Part shown: piece by piece, positions 25,801-37,092 of the stretch
Numbering within the stretch: the stretch's first letter is position 1
Layout: the number at the start of each line of letters is the position of its first letter
Assembly (NCBI GenBank): GCA_030268105.1
Contig: BSDZ01000089.1
Span: forward strand, 1,302,001 to 1,366,000
DNA: 64,000 nt
Reading direction: 5' to 3'
Origin: Volvox africanus
Lineage: Eukaryota; Chlorophyta; Chlorophyceae; Chlamydomonadales; Volvocaceae
Position numbers and translations under genes: made by a program
The notes under the pieces: generated by a model
Database searches by the model: none
The model's input: the letters and a program-made list of their open reading frames with translations, nothing else
What the model was told of the DNA's origin: nothing

Positions 25801-28055
25801 GCCCCTGAGCAGCTCTCCGGAAGTACCGAGCCCGCCTCGGACATCTGGTCGGCTGGCATCATGGCCTACCAGCTGCTTTGCGGCTTCGTGCCCTTCGATG
25901 ACCACAAGAACCCTCGAGCACCGTCGTTGTCCCTCGTCTGGTGGGTGGCGGTCCCGAGCCCAATCCTATTCATGAGAGAGAGATAGAGCACGTTTTGGAA
26001 ACGCTGTGGAAAGCACCGGTTCATGTGTATTTGTCTGAGTGGCCGCACATGCTCCTCTTGCAAAATTGCTTACCTACCCTCACCTGCCCCTGTCCCCGAC
26101 TGCCGCTACCATCTGCACAACCTTATGCACCATGTTCTCACGTGCTCCGGTTTACCTCCACCGGCTACCGGATTCCGGGGCATGGTACACTGCTAGTACA
26201 CAATACATGCCGACGGCTGAGTGGGCACTATGGTATACCGGAAGACTACGGAGATGGATGGAAATGTAATATTGTATGTTCATGCAAATACCAACGTTAA
26301 TTGTGACGCTTCCATGTCAGCGTCAGTAGCTGGGGCATTATTGATTAGCTGTAACGTGTGTGTTGTCGTACGTTGGCACTAGCAACACTTCCGGTCCTCA
26401 GTGCCGCGTCCGGACTTGCTCTTCTGCAGGCGTGCCATCTTGACAGAGGAGCCGAAATTTACAAACCGGACTTGGGAGGGAGTGTCCGAGGAGGCCAAGG
26501 ACTTCGTACGCTTGCTGCTTAATAAGTAAGTCCAAGCCAATATGATGATGGTTGCCATAGAAGGTTGGCAAAGGGGACGGATGAGCAGGCACTATAGTAC
26601 GCGCATGGGAGATCGCTATCGGGAGACTCGGGCTCAATTCTTAACCTGCGGCGGGCGCCTCTGGACGACATACACCACTGTCCTGAGCACTATGCTTGTC
26701 AACGATGGGGCCATAACCTTCATCCATCATGGCTTTCTCTTAATATTGCGCCTTATGGAGGTTATGAAGGTTCGCAACACTCCCTCCCCCGGTCCTTGCG
26801 CAGGGATCCAGCGAAGCGTCCGACCGCGAAGCAGGCTCTGGCTCATCCCTGGCTGCAGGTGGGAGAAGACCGGAGTTCATGGACGTAGGGAAGGTCGGGT
26901 CACGGTGTTCTCTTTCCTCCGGATGAGGCCACTGCCGGCACCACACGCGGGGGACATGACTGTGTGTGCACTCTGCGTTTCGGCAAGGGAATTGGAAAGA
27001 GGGGGATTCTTCGAGGGGAAAGGCAGGCGGATCGGAGTGAGAGGCCGACGGTATGGGGTGATGTCCCTGGTATTGCCAGCTTAAAAAAGGTGGCGGCTGG
27101 TGTGTGAGAATCCAAGAAGTTTGCGTGCGGGTACTTTCGAGGTGGGGCAGCATGCCAACAAATAGGTGGATTTGAGGGGAAAGTATCTTAAGGGTAAATG
27201 GAGCAGGAACTTTAGCAGCTGGCGTTGTCACTCTCACCCAGACCCCTTCCCGCTGCAGCCTGGATTGGGCAAAGTATTGGAGGCGTTACTAACTAGGGAA
27301 GGTCACGAGTGGGGTGGGCTTTCTGAGGTAGTGAAGACTCCTGCGTCAGGGCCGCAGGGTTTCTCTGGGCGTATGCCCCTTATCCGCGCCTCCTCCCTCC
27401 ATGCCGTTCGCACGTCCTTTCGCTGACCCTACATGACGCGGCTTTGCGAACAACTCCTCTTCCCTCAGGGCAAGTCAGACCAGCGCACCCAAGGTGCGCC
27501 TTTGGCTCGTACCGTTGTACAGCGGCTGCAGAAATTCGGTGTGGAGAGCGCTCTTAAGCGCACAGTGCTGGACATGATTGCAAACGACCTCATCAACCGC
27601 CACATGGAGCAGCTGAACAAACTTAACCAGCAGCAAGTGCAGCTGGAGGCAGCTACAGCACCGCCGCCGCAGCAACAGCAGGAGACCAAGCGCCTCGCCC
27701 GGAACGGCAGCGGTGGGCGAGCTCCATCGGAGGTCGGTGAGGCGACGCCCGAAGGTGCTGCGGCGGCGGCATCGGCTGGTTTGCCGTTGCTGCCCCCGGT
27801 GGGATCTGGAGCTGACGGCGCTGCCAACACCATTGGTGGCCGCCTACGTCAGCTGGCGGCGCAGGATCTCCTCCTCCGTTCGGCGGGGTCGATGACGTCA
27901 ATGCCGAAGCACGCGACTGTGCATGCTGGCGGCGACGCGCTCGCTGCGCTTAGGCGGGGCCAGCAGCTTACAGGCCTGCCGCTATCGCGGCCGCTACCTT
28001 GCGTAAGCGCCTCTCCTCAAGGACTCATCGCCTCAGCATTCAGCGCACTGCAGCA

Positions 28056-28091
<36 letters not shown>

Positions 28092-31000
28092 CCTCCGGCG
28101 AGCCGCCACGTCCATTACGCCAGGCAATGGTTCAGGAGCCGACATTCAGGACTGGCGGCAACAGCAGGAGGAGCAGCAGTCAGAGCCGCGGCAGGAACAA
28201 GAGGGATCGAAGGACTTGAAGGCTGTAGTTGAGAAGATGGCGGCGGTGGCGGCGGTCGCTGTGCCTGCGGGTTCTGCCAGCAGGCTCTCACCACTACCCC
28301 GAATGCAGGGGTTGTCCAGCGTACTATTGCCACAGTCGCCCTTGGTCCAGAATCGGTTATCGTCACAACGGATCGATTCTCCGAGAAGCTCATCAAGCGG
28401 GCAGGGGGTTGCCTGGCCTCCCGCAAGCATTCCCGCGGGTAGTGTCAGTGGCGCCGCCGCTGCCAGTGGCAGCGTCTATAAGGGTCCGGTGAAGGATTTG
28501 GCGGCTGCCACGGCATGGGACATGAGCTTCATGAAGAACCGTCTCGCTATGGAGGGCTCGGGGCATGCACTGCAACACTACGCATGGTAGGTGTGCAGAT
28601 GGGCGTGCGGGTGGGTAGGGCTCCAATGTCCCCAAGTCATACGAACCCATACATGGCAGGATATCAGTCACACATATGCTAACATGGAATGGTGGTCATG
28701 TCGCGGCCGCGTAGCCTTCGGCGCCAACCCACCACACGTAGTGGGGTTGCCTATGTGCCTATTTGTGTTTGTGCCTATATGAACCGATAGGTGGAGAGTC
28801 ATCGATATCAGCTGTTGGGAGACCAGTGCGTATGTACGCCCAGGGAAGTACATAGGGGATTACTTGAGCCGGCTGGTTCAGATCAGATGTGCTGTCTCTC
28901 TATGCCGCTCCTGCAAATCCTTTCGTTCTGCCTGTTACGTCTCCTCCCCCCCCAATCATTTACAATTGTTCCTCCCAAAGGCTCCTCAACGTGGGGGAGC
29001 GCTCGTTACATGGCGTCCTGGAACGCAGTTTCCATGCGGGCCGCCACCATTCCCCAGCTGCGGAGGCGATTCTGGGAACCACGGGGACGGCGGTAGGACA
29101 GCTGCAGCAGCAGCAGCAGCAACAGCAACGACAACAGCAACCAGCCTTGGGCGCAACGCTGGCAGTGATGGTGGGCTCTCCGGCGGCGTCTCTGAGTCTG
29201 CCGCGACGCGGCTCGACAACACACGTGTTACCCGGGGGATCGGCCCAGTCGGCAGTGGCAGCGATGGGGGGAGGCTCACCGAAGACCACTGCGGCAGGTG
29301 CGCTGGCAAGGGGGCGACTTGGCGTGATGTCATGGAGTGGACTGCCTTGAGACTATCATCATCATCATATTAACATCATCATCAACATCCTTTACCACCT
29401 CTAAGCCACCTTTACTTCCTGGGTTTGTACTCAAAAAAGATTTTTTGCACAATGAATCATCATCTCACATAACCGTTGGCCTTACCTTGTAAGCCCTCCG
29501 GATTCCCTGTCGCCCGATCGCCAGGGTTCCTTTGATCAGGTTTATTGGTATCCTAATTCCGTACCTATTGTGGCCCTCAGGCAGCGAGGTTCTTACGGTC
29601 GGCAGCCCCGACTACATCCGTATGCTTAGCCTGGTGGCCCGCCAGAGAGCTGAGCATCGCAAGTACCAGCGGCTGTCGCTGGATACCAGCGGGCACCGAC
29701 AGACGCAGTATGCGGAGCTCGTGGCTGGTGAGGCGGAGGGCGCCGGACCAACGCTTGGCGGACTCGTCGACATGTCGCCGCCGCAGGTGCGTAGCGAGTG
29801 CCATAGGACCCTTTTTGAGTCGCTGGGGTGCACGTGAAGATATCGGGAAGAGTAGAAGGATTTTTACAGTGTCTGAATCTGGAGCTTGGAGATGCCCTCG
29901 AAGCCCTTACCGGTGGAATTGCGATGGGTGTTCTCCTCAATAGGGCCTCCAAATCACCATGTGACAAAATCAACGGGTGAGGGGATTCAGGTCTGCCGGC
30001 ATTCTACCGTGCCAGTGCAAAACTGGCTGGGTCCTGGCTTTCTTCCTTTCAGCGGGAGACAGCACCATAAGACAGCACATTTGCCGATCGGGTCACGACG
30101 TGCCACAGCCACAGCCACAAACTCCTTTCAAATTTTTTTGAACGCAACAGATAGTTACCGGCCGGATACCAAATGAAAACAGGAGGTACAACCAAAGAAA
30201 GCGCTAAATCCCAAGCGTCAGTTTTTTCGCCTTTTTTGGACGACTGGCATCGTCATCTATCCGATACGCCTTATGCCAATTTCGCAAACATGTAAAAATG
30301 TAAAATTCAACTTCTGTGATCGCATCTGCCCGCGTGGCGATCCCAGGAAGCGGACGAGGATGAGGCGGCAGTGGGCGGGAGCGACAACCCCGCAGCCTCC
30401 GCAGATACCACAGGCACCTTCTCCCTATCCCCCCCAAGCGTTTCCGCATCTGCATTTCCAACGGCCACATCACTCCCGCTACCAGGTGCGGACAGTTCGC
30501 CTTCACCGCAAGCACAGCAAGTGCAGCCTCAGCAGGCTCTAGCTCGGAAAAGCCCGATCAGTGGTGCCGGGGCGGCTGAGGCCACTGCAGCGGCAGTTGC
30601 CCATGCCCTCGTGAGCTCCCACCCACCTTCGCCGCTGGCGGCAGCCGCAGTGCGCACAAGCATGACTGCCAATCCCGCCTCCTCGCAACAACTCAAGCTC
30701 AAGATCTCTGGCCTTGCAGAAGCTGAGGCGTTAAGTCGCACCAGCGTTTCGGTTCTAGGAACAGCACCCGCGGCCACTGGCATCGTGCGTGGCAGCAGCT
30801 TCGGTAAGACATCGCATGCCAGCTCGGTGTTACCAGGCGGCGAGGATGGCGCCGACGGCGGTGAGAGCTCTGTGGCGGAGTGGGACGACGATGGCCACGC
30901 GGAACATGTATCCGGATCTGGGTTGGCAGCAGGAGCCGCCGCCAGCGATGGTGGCAAACGCCGTACGTTGTTAAGGAAAGTCCGCAAGGCCCTCATGAAC

Positions 31001-34000
31001 CCCGTCAAGACCTTGCTTGGCTCTAAACAAGGCAGCTCCGCTCATGGGGCCGGCGGGGACGGCAAGGGCAGCGCCTACCAGTCCGCTGTCGGAACAGGCG
31101 CCAGCACTCCAGTGCGTGGGGTGCCGGCTGCTGGGGGCCTGCTTAAGAAGTTGTCGCCTTCGCCTGGGGCAGTCGGCAGCGGCGGCGGCACCGGAACCTT
31201 GGCTGCCGTGTCGGTGAGCAGCACGGCAACGGCTTCGGCGGATGAGCGGGGCAGAGGTCGAGGCGCGTACGCGGCGTTCCTTCAATTTGGCGGCGGCACG
31301 GGTGAGCGTCCATGGGAACACGTGTGGAGAGCGGGTTGCGCTGGACTGGGGAGGTGCGGATGTGCGCGTCGTATGTAGTAAGGTGGACGCCATCCATTCG
31401 TTAGCATTTGATTGGGGCCTAGTGGGAGCGGGTTGCGGCACGTGCACCCCCGCTTGCTGTACGTTGCAACGATGCTGCTCCGGTCCCACTTGATACTTCG
31501 TCAGTATGTGGACTTCGACGTGTTGCCTCATGTCCAGCTTGCCAGCGACACCATCCATTTAAGACCATTTGTGGTATTCACCGCTTCTTTGACACTGCAT
31601 TTCACTTGAAGGGAATGCTACCTCATATCTGAGTGGTGACACAGGGGCATGGGGCTAACCCCAAGGGGGACGTGTTTGCAGGGGAAGAGCACCCAAACAC
31701 CTTTTTACACACACGGGTGAGTCATTTTCACGTAAGAAGGGGGTCCCAAGAGCAAAGCGGCGGAGGGGCCCCGGCTGCCCCAGGCAGCCTAGGGGCAGCC
31801 CTTCGCACTTTCTTATCGAGCTACCGATGTAAAGTTGGTTATGGTTCATTGGTCAAGGTTCCTGACGAAATCTTAAAGTGGTTGTTGGACGTTAGCCTCG
31901 TCGCTCGCATGCGTGTGCATATAGTTCCAAGCCATGGTTTTGCGGTCAATGGCGGTCATTTGTCACGAGTATAACGGCTCCCCACGCCTTCCCGCCAGAA
32001 TCTTGAAACTCAGAAGACCATCAACACCCTTTCCTGGTTAGGTAGCAATAGCCGCCCTCTGCCATCTCTCGCCTCTCCTTTCCTCCCCGTCCTAAGCCTG
32101 TGGGTAACTGCCTAGTCCCCAGATCCTGTCACCCTGGGATTTCCACAGCCACCGACGTAAATCATCAAGGGTTGGCAGAAACCTGTGCCCCGTCCCCGCT
32201 TGCCCTTTCCGTTCAGGCACCACCACTCCCCAGGAGCGCAGCAGCCATAACGGACGTGAGCGAAGCGGTCATACAGGCAGCGGCAGCAACGAGGGCAACA
32301 ACGCCAACAACGACCGCAGCTCCCATAGTGACCGCAGCGGCCATGTCGGGCGAGACCTGCGTGCCGCGAGTGCCACACAGCTGCTAGGCCCTGCCGGATA
32401 CGCCATCCACACAGTTAGGGCGCACAAGCCCCCGCAGCAGCAGTTGCCTTCGCCAGCTGCGCCACCAGCGCCGTCGTCGGCGAGTGCGGAGGGTCCAGAA
32501 GCGGCGGCTGGCTGGTTGCTGGACGGAGTGCAGGAGCCAGCAGTCGAAGAAGCAGTGACGGGGACTTCCCCGGAGGCTGCAGCGCAGGGGGCGACAGGCG
32601 CATCAGGGGACCAGGCCAAGGACAAGGGCACCGGCTTGTCACAGACGGACCTGGTGAGTACATCCCTAGGACATCCCTAGGACTAGGGGTGAGCTGCACG
32701 CCCAACATGCCCTTCTGGTCTGTTTCAAACATGTGTGGCTTTGCCCAGGGCAGCGAATGAGACGCACTTCTTGTCGCACGTCTTGACGGAGAACTGTGGA
32801 GGGAAGGGAGTAAGAGGGGGTTGAGCACGGCACGATGAGGTCACCTACTTGGGGTTACAGCTTACCCACGTCACGCATTCGAGACCCAAGCGCCTTGGGG
32901 CCGTCTGGCAAACGGTCAGCGAAAGGCTGTTGGTGTGTCGACGCTGATGTAGACCCTGATAACTGATTGCCATGCACTTTACCTTACCAGTAAGTTGGCG
33001 TCCCGACTTAGTCACTGTCACTCTGCCTGTCTTATCTTCCGGCTTCGTTGAATTCGCTTCAGTTGCGGTATCCCCACGTTCATCCCCCCATGGTAGGCAC
33101 CCGCGCTGGGGCTGCTGTTGGGAGACCCCGCCAAGGTGGCGGAGCTTCAAGAAGTCATGCAGCGGTTGCAGTACGATAAGGCGGAGGAGCTGACGTACGA
33201 GCAGCTTTCCGAAGGACTGCAGTGGTTAGGTGCGTGCGGGAGAAAGAGGAGGTAATCATCATCGGCTTTGGGCGCTTCATGTATTAGTGAAGATCTTCAT
33301 TACATATTCATGACAAAACCTCCTGTTGCGAGGATTTTAAGTGTGTTATGGAGTTGGGGAATTACACAGATCGTACGCACTGCGCCACGGCTTCGAAGGC
33401 CCTCTCTTTTATCTGATACCTGTGCTCCTAATCAGGCTATCGCCTGGAGCCCGGTGAGGTGCAGGACTTGCTGCGACAAGTCACCGTGGGAGGCAATGAG
33501 GGGCTGACGGCTTCCCAGTTTATCGCTAGCCAGGTCGGTGCGTCAGCTGCGGCTGAGGAGAAGGGCCGTGGGTAGCGTGACAGGGTGATGATATTCGATA
33601 CCATAACACTGGTGAATTGATTTGCAAGGGTGGACGCGGTTATCAAGGGCTGTAAATGCATGAGGCTGGAGGATGTGAAACGCTGGGAAAGCACTGGTAG
33701 TCCTATGTCATGCCCTTAGCCCTCGTCGTCCTCCCTGGACTAACCTATTTCCCATGCATGACGCAAATCCCTGACGCCGAGCCTACCAAGGTAAAATGAC
33801 AATCCCCGTGCGTGCTGTTATCTAGTAGTTCTATCTGTAACAGACCAACCACCAACCCCTGCATATTATCATCCAATCACCAACTCCCTCAGGTGGACTG
33901 GCGCACCTTCCAGGCCAACCACCGTGCTGAGTGGCTAGACTGCCTCCGGAAGGCCTTCGAGGGCCTGGGGGGTGGTTCAGGGCCACACGGCCGGGTCAGC

Positions 34001-34553
34001 CTGGACCAGCTCATGGCAGCTCTGCACGAAAAGCTTCCCGAGGAGGAGGTGCGAGGGCGTGTGCGCGATTCTGCGTGCGTGTTATGGGTCTCAAATGTGG
34101 CAGGGAACAACCTGTGGGAGGGTCACAATCCTGCAGGATTGGCAGCGGGATTAATTTCTGTGAGTTGGGACAAGGAAACTCGCTTCCGATTCTTGAGGTT
34201 CACTTCCACGTGCGACATGCGCTCCCTGGTCCGCAGTGTATCATTTACATTCGCGCATTCACTCATCATCGTCCCGTGGCTCGTTCGCTACACTGTCCAC
34301 TGCATGACAGGTGAACTTGGCGGTTCAGGAGAGTCTGATGGACGCGGCTGTGGAGGCGGATGCTGTTGACTTCGATGCCTTTGTGCGGTTGATGCGTTGC
34401 AATAGCAATGATTCACTTGCCAGCGCTGGATCTTCGGAGCTGTCTTACGATTTGTACGACCCAAGGCTCAAGGACTCATCGCTGCACGGACCGCTGGGCG
34501 ACGCGTCCCATTACCAGCCAGCCTTGGAGACGGTGCCCGATGACCCCGAGTAG
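22807..34553 (+). CDS. CDPK/CRK-like Ser/Thr protein kinase with a giant linker and degenerate EF-hands
   Basis: Exons: 22807-23097, 23438-23512, 24119-24169, 24431-24512, 25128-25178, 25376-25442, 25788-25940, 26430-26525, 26804-26858, 27469-28586, 28981-29297, 29581-29786, 30347-31301, 32217-32653, 33097-33229, 33436-33533, 33893-34048, 34311-34553. The phases close, giving 1,527 aa. Kinase core, residues 33-307: glycine loop LGQGGFGSV (39-47), Lys62, HRDIKPGN (161-168), DFG (184-186), MAPE (210-213) and subdomain XI (KRPTAKQALAHPWLQ). A CDPK-type junction follows (about 315-360, LARTVVQRLQKFGVES, KRTVLDMIANDLI). About 950 mostly low-complexity residues then precede a calmodulin-like module (about 1319-1510) in which all four EF-hand loops lack the acidic calcium ligands. 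Position 2 is Pro, so there is no N-myristoylation site. CDPKs phosphorylate Ser/Thr sites in response to calcium; degenerate EF-hands suggest a CRK-like, perhaps calcium-independent, enzyme. The donor of exon 7 is the least certain junction. Confidence 0.88.
28051..28090 (+). repeat. CAG/CAA tract encoding polyglutamine (13 Gln)
   Basis: A nearly pure CAG run with one CAA interruption, inside exon 10 of the kinase and in frame, encoding 13 consecutive glutamines. A second, interrupted Gln tract lies at about 29101-29142 in exon 11. Both sit in the linker between the kinase/junction module and the EF-hand-like module and may vary in length between strains. Confidence 0.9.
29101..29142 (+). 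repeat. Second CAG/CAA tract (interrupted polyglutamine) in kinase exon 11
   Basis: CAG and CAA codons with one CGA interruption, in frame with the kinase linker. This gives a run of eight Gln, one Arg, then three Gln. Confidence 0.85.
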
Positions 34554-34753
34554 CAGGGAGGAGAAGGGCGAGCGGGATAAGGAGCCCAGGTAGCCCCGCA
34601 GAACCCTCGGTGGGGCGGGGGTAGGCGGCTTCGGAGCTGGCAGATGTATGTATCCTTGCTCTGAAGCCAGCACAGGGACTGCGATCGCGACCGGGCGTGC
34701 GGGTAGCGTGTGTATGCGAATGAGGGATGTATTTGTGTCTGGGAGGACTTGGA

Positions 34754-34758
34754 TGTAA
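34754..34758 (+). terminator. Possible TGTAA poly(A) signal of the kinase gene
   Basis: TGTAA about 200 bases after the kinase stop codon, matching the green-algal poly(A) motif. Supported only by motif and distance. Confidence 0.4.
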
Positions 34759-35274
34759 AGGGTGGCTTGCGGACTTGCCTCATGAATTTGGAAGGGGCAT
34801 GTTTGTGATGCAATGTAGTAGTGTGGTAGCATACTCTTGGATACTTTCAAACATCTGCGAAGAATTGAAGAAAACGGACAACTCACGAGGACCTGGTGAA
34901 GGTGCACGTTGCGGACGCAAAGAGAGCAAGGGGAGAGAAAAGTTGATGTGCTCGGAAGATGAACGGGCCTCGAGGGGAGCGGCTGTGCTTGCGCCGGCAT
35001 GGGCGTTGGTACAAGACACGGCGGCAGGGTTCCCTGCCCTGCCAGCACCCCGACGGAGAGGTTAAGGTGTGAGCGATGTTGGAGGTCTGGGGCCATAGGA
35101 CAATGTTGACACAGCGGCAGTAGTGTGTCGCGTATTGGAAATGCTGCTGGTATGCATTGAGCAGCGGCAACCCAACGAAGGTGACTCGCGAATTGGATAG
35201 TGTTATTTGTGTGCACTATTACTGGATAGCTTGATAATTGTCATCATCGGGCTTAAGGAAGCGAGTAGTCCTTG

Positions 35275-35276
<2 letters not shown>

Positions 35277-35307
<31 letters not shown>
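35277..35307 (+). repeat. TG dinucleotide microsatellite
   Basis: An uninterrupted run of about 15 TG units between the kinase and phosphatase genes. Confidence 0.95.
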
Positions 35308-35309
<2 letters not shown>

Positions 35310-36678
35310 CGGCCTGGGTGAACGTCGATGGACGCAGGTAGTCTTCCCTGAAGGCATGCACTGGATGGGGTTGCACAAATCAGTTTTATGGCGCATATAA
35401 CTTCACGAGTGCAGGTAGATTTGGCAGCTGAATGGTTGAAATCTATATTAGTGTCGGATGAGTGCAGGACGCAAATGATTGCAAAGGAAACCTGCTACGG
35501 GCCGGGGGAGCTATGGACAAGGAACCTGCATTCTTAGTGCTGCTTTTCTTGTATGGCATCGTTTAATGGTCAGCTTGTCACGACAGACGGTGTCGTACGG
35601 TCAGTGGCGCGCCATTGGCCGTTGAAAGATTTTGTGCTTGTTCTGAATGTATTGGACCGTGTCGGTGCCCGCCTGGAATTTATGCCCTCTGCCTGGTAGC
35701 ATGGCAGCACCGTTGCCGAAAGCTTTGTTAAGGAACACTACTTGAGCCCAAGTGCGTGCACGCTGCCGTTCCTGACTAATGCACACATGTGAGCTCTGGC
35801 TCCAGCCAACAGTCGCTACAGGGTAGGTCACATGGCTGGCGAAAGTGGATGTAGCCCAATGTCGCGCGGAACTATTACATGGCGACGATTTGGGTCAGCT
35901 GATGTGATCGATTAGTAACCGTGTTGACTGCCGATTACAATATCGACTTGGGTGCATTGCAAGCGCCAACGCCAAGGTGCGAGGATCGCAGATCACTTCG
36001 GGCTATCCTGCATGTATATTCCTGTGTTCTCCATTACATTCCGCTGTGACCACGTATGGGATCCAAAAGGGGCGCGGGAAGGGCCTTGTGCTCACTGGTA
36101 TTTTGCTGCAGGTAGGAAGGGGTCACAGCTCTCCATAGCGTCCGAATTGCAGATGCCATGCGGATGGCTTAAGCACCAGGTGCATCAAACCAGGGACCAA
36201 CATTGCAACATTACGTCGTACGGAATACGCAATATGAAGGATAGCCTGTTACCCTGGTGCATAGTACCGGGTGCACAACACAATCTACATAGTACCAGAC
36301 AAGTCCAAACGCGAAGTTCGCGTGGTTTTTGGTGAATTTGGCTTATCTTGCTCGCAGTGCGCGGGCGAAGACATGCGTGAAACACCGGTTCCGCTGAAAT
36401 CTGGGACGAGGCGATCTACTCGCAGACCACGACACACCACGTCGGCGGTTAGTGGGAAGTTTTCGTACGGCGAGGCCAGTCAGGACGACATCAAGGCACC
36501 AAACACTGCTACTGATGTAGATCTTGCCTAGAAATCTTGATGGGGCCAGCCTAAAGTTTCAGGGTACATTGCGAACTTCCAACGACAGGCGTTTCGATGG
36601 TTACTCCAAAGCTGTCCCTGCTGAAAGTGCATTCTCTTGCATCCGATATTCGTGACCATAAGACGACAGAAACGCGCA

Positions 36679-36690
36679 ATATATAAGGGC
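36679..36690 (+). promoter_or_regulatory. TATA-like element upstream of PP2C gene
   Basis: AATATATAAGGG about 410 bases upstream of the PP2C ATG. It fits a TATA box if the 5' UTR is a few hundred bases. There is no transcript evidence, so this is a weak call. Confidence 0.25.
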
Positions 36691-37092
36691 ATACACATTA
36701 AAAGACACGAACCCTGTGAAAGAAGTAATCTCCCTACATGTGCCTAGGACCGTATTTAATGCAAGCCATTTGGAAATCTATTAAAGTATGAAGGCAAAAC
36801 TACTAGCGTTTCCTTGATTAAGTGTCTGTGAAGGGAACCAGACAGGTCGGCTGATACCGCAACATTTGAATGCCGTCGAGTTACAAGTCTTAGCTTTATA
36901 TCAAGATTCCTTACAATTTATCCAGCTGAAGTAAGGGCAGGGTTACTGAAGAGTGGCCATGCGCCGTACGTTGCGCTCCTGCATTTCTCATTTCCGCTTG
37001 CCCTTTACCAATCTTGCTTGGAAGCCACCAATTAGCTTATACATAATACTCGAAGCCCCATGAGCTTTCGCTAATATTCTTATATTTTCGAA

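Larger units (their letters stand above)
34554..37092. other. Intergenic between kinase and PP2C genes, with a TG microsatellite
   Basis: About 2.5 kb between two genes on the same strand. It contains the kinase 3' UTR, a TG dinucleotide microsatellite at 35277-35307 and the PP2C 5' flank. A TATA-like AATATATAAGGG starts at about 36679, roughly 410 bases before the PP2C ATG. No coding exon is supported. Confidence 0.65.

Noticed and set aside
27465..29333. Long minus-strand open frames opposite kinase exons 10-11
   Set aside because: They are antisense shadows of GC-rich, repeat-containing coding exons; the plus strand carries the family signal and splice sites.
29344..29395. ATC/CAT triplet repeats as a coding repeat
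   Set aside because: They lie after the exon 11 donor and run through stops in the kinase frame, so this is a simple intronic repeat.
31303..32216. Possible extra exon or separate gene between kinase exons 13 and 14
   Set aside because: Exons 13 and 14 join directly in phase 1 with good GT and AG sites. The frames in between are short and have no family match.
32747..32820. Candidate kinase exon after a CCCAG acceptor near 32747
   Set aside because: In the required phase it reads four codons and then a stop. Joining exon 14 to the acceptor at 33096 keeps frame.
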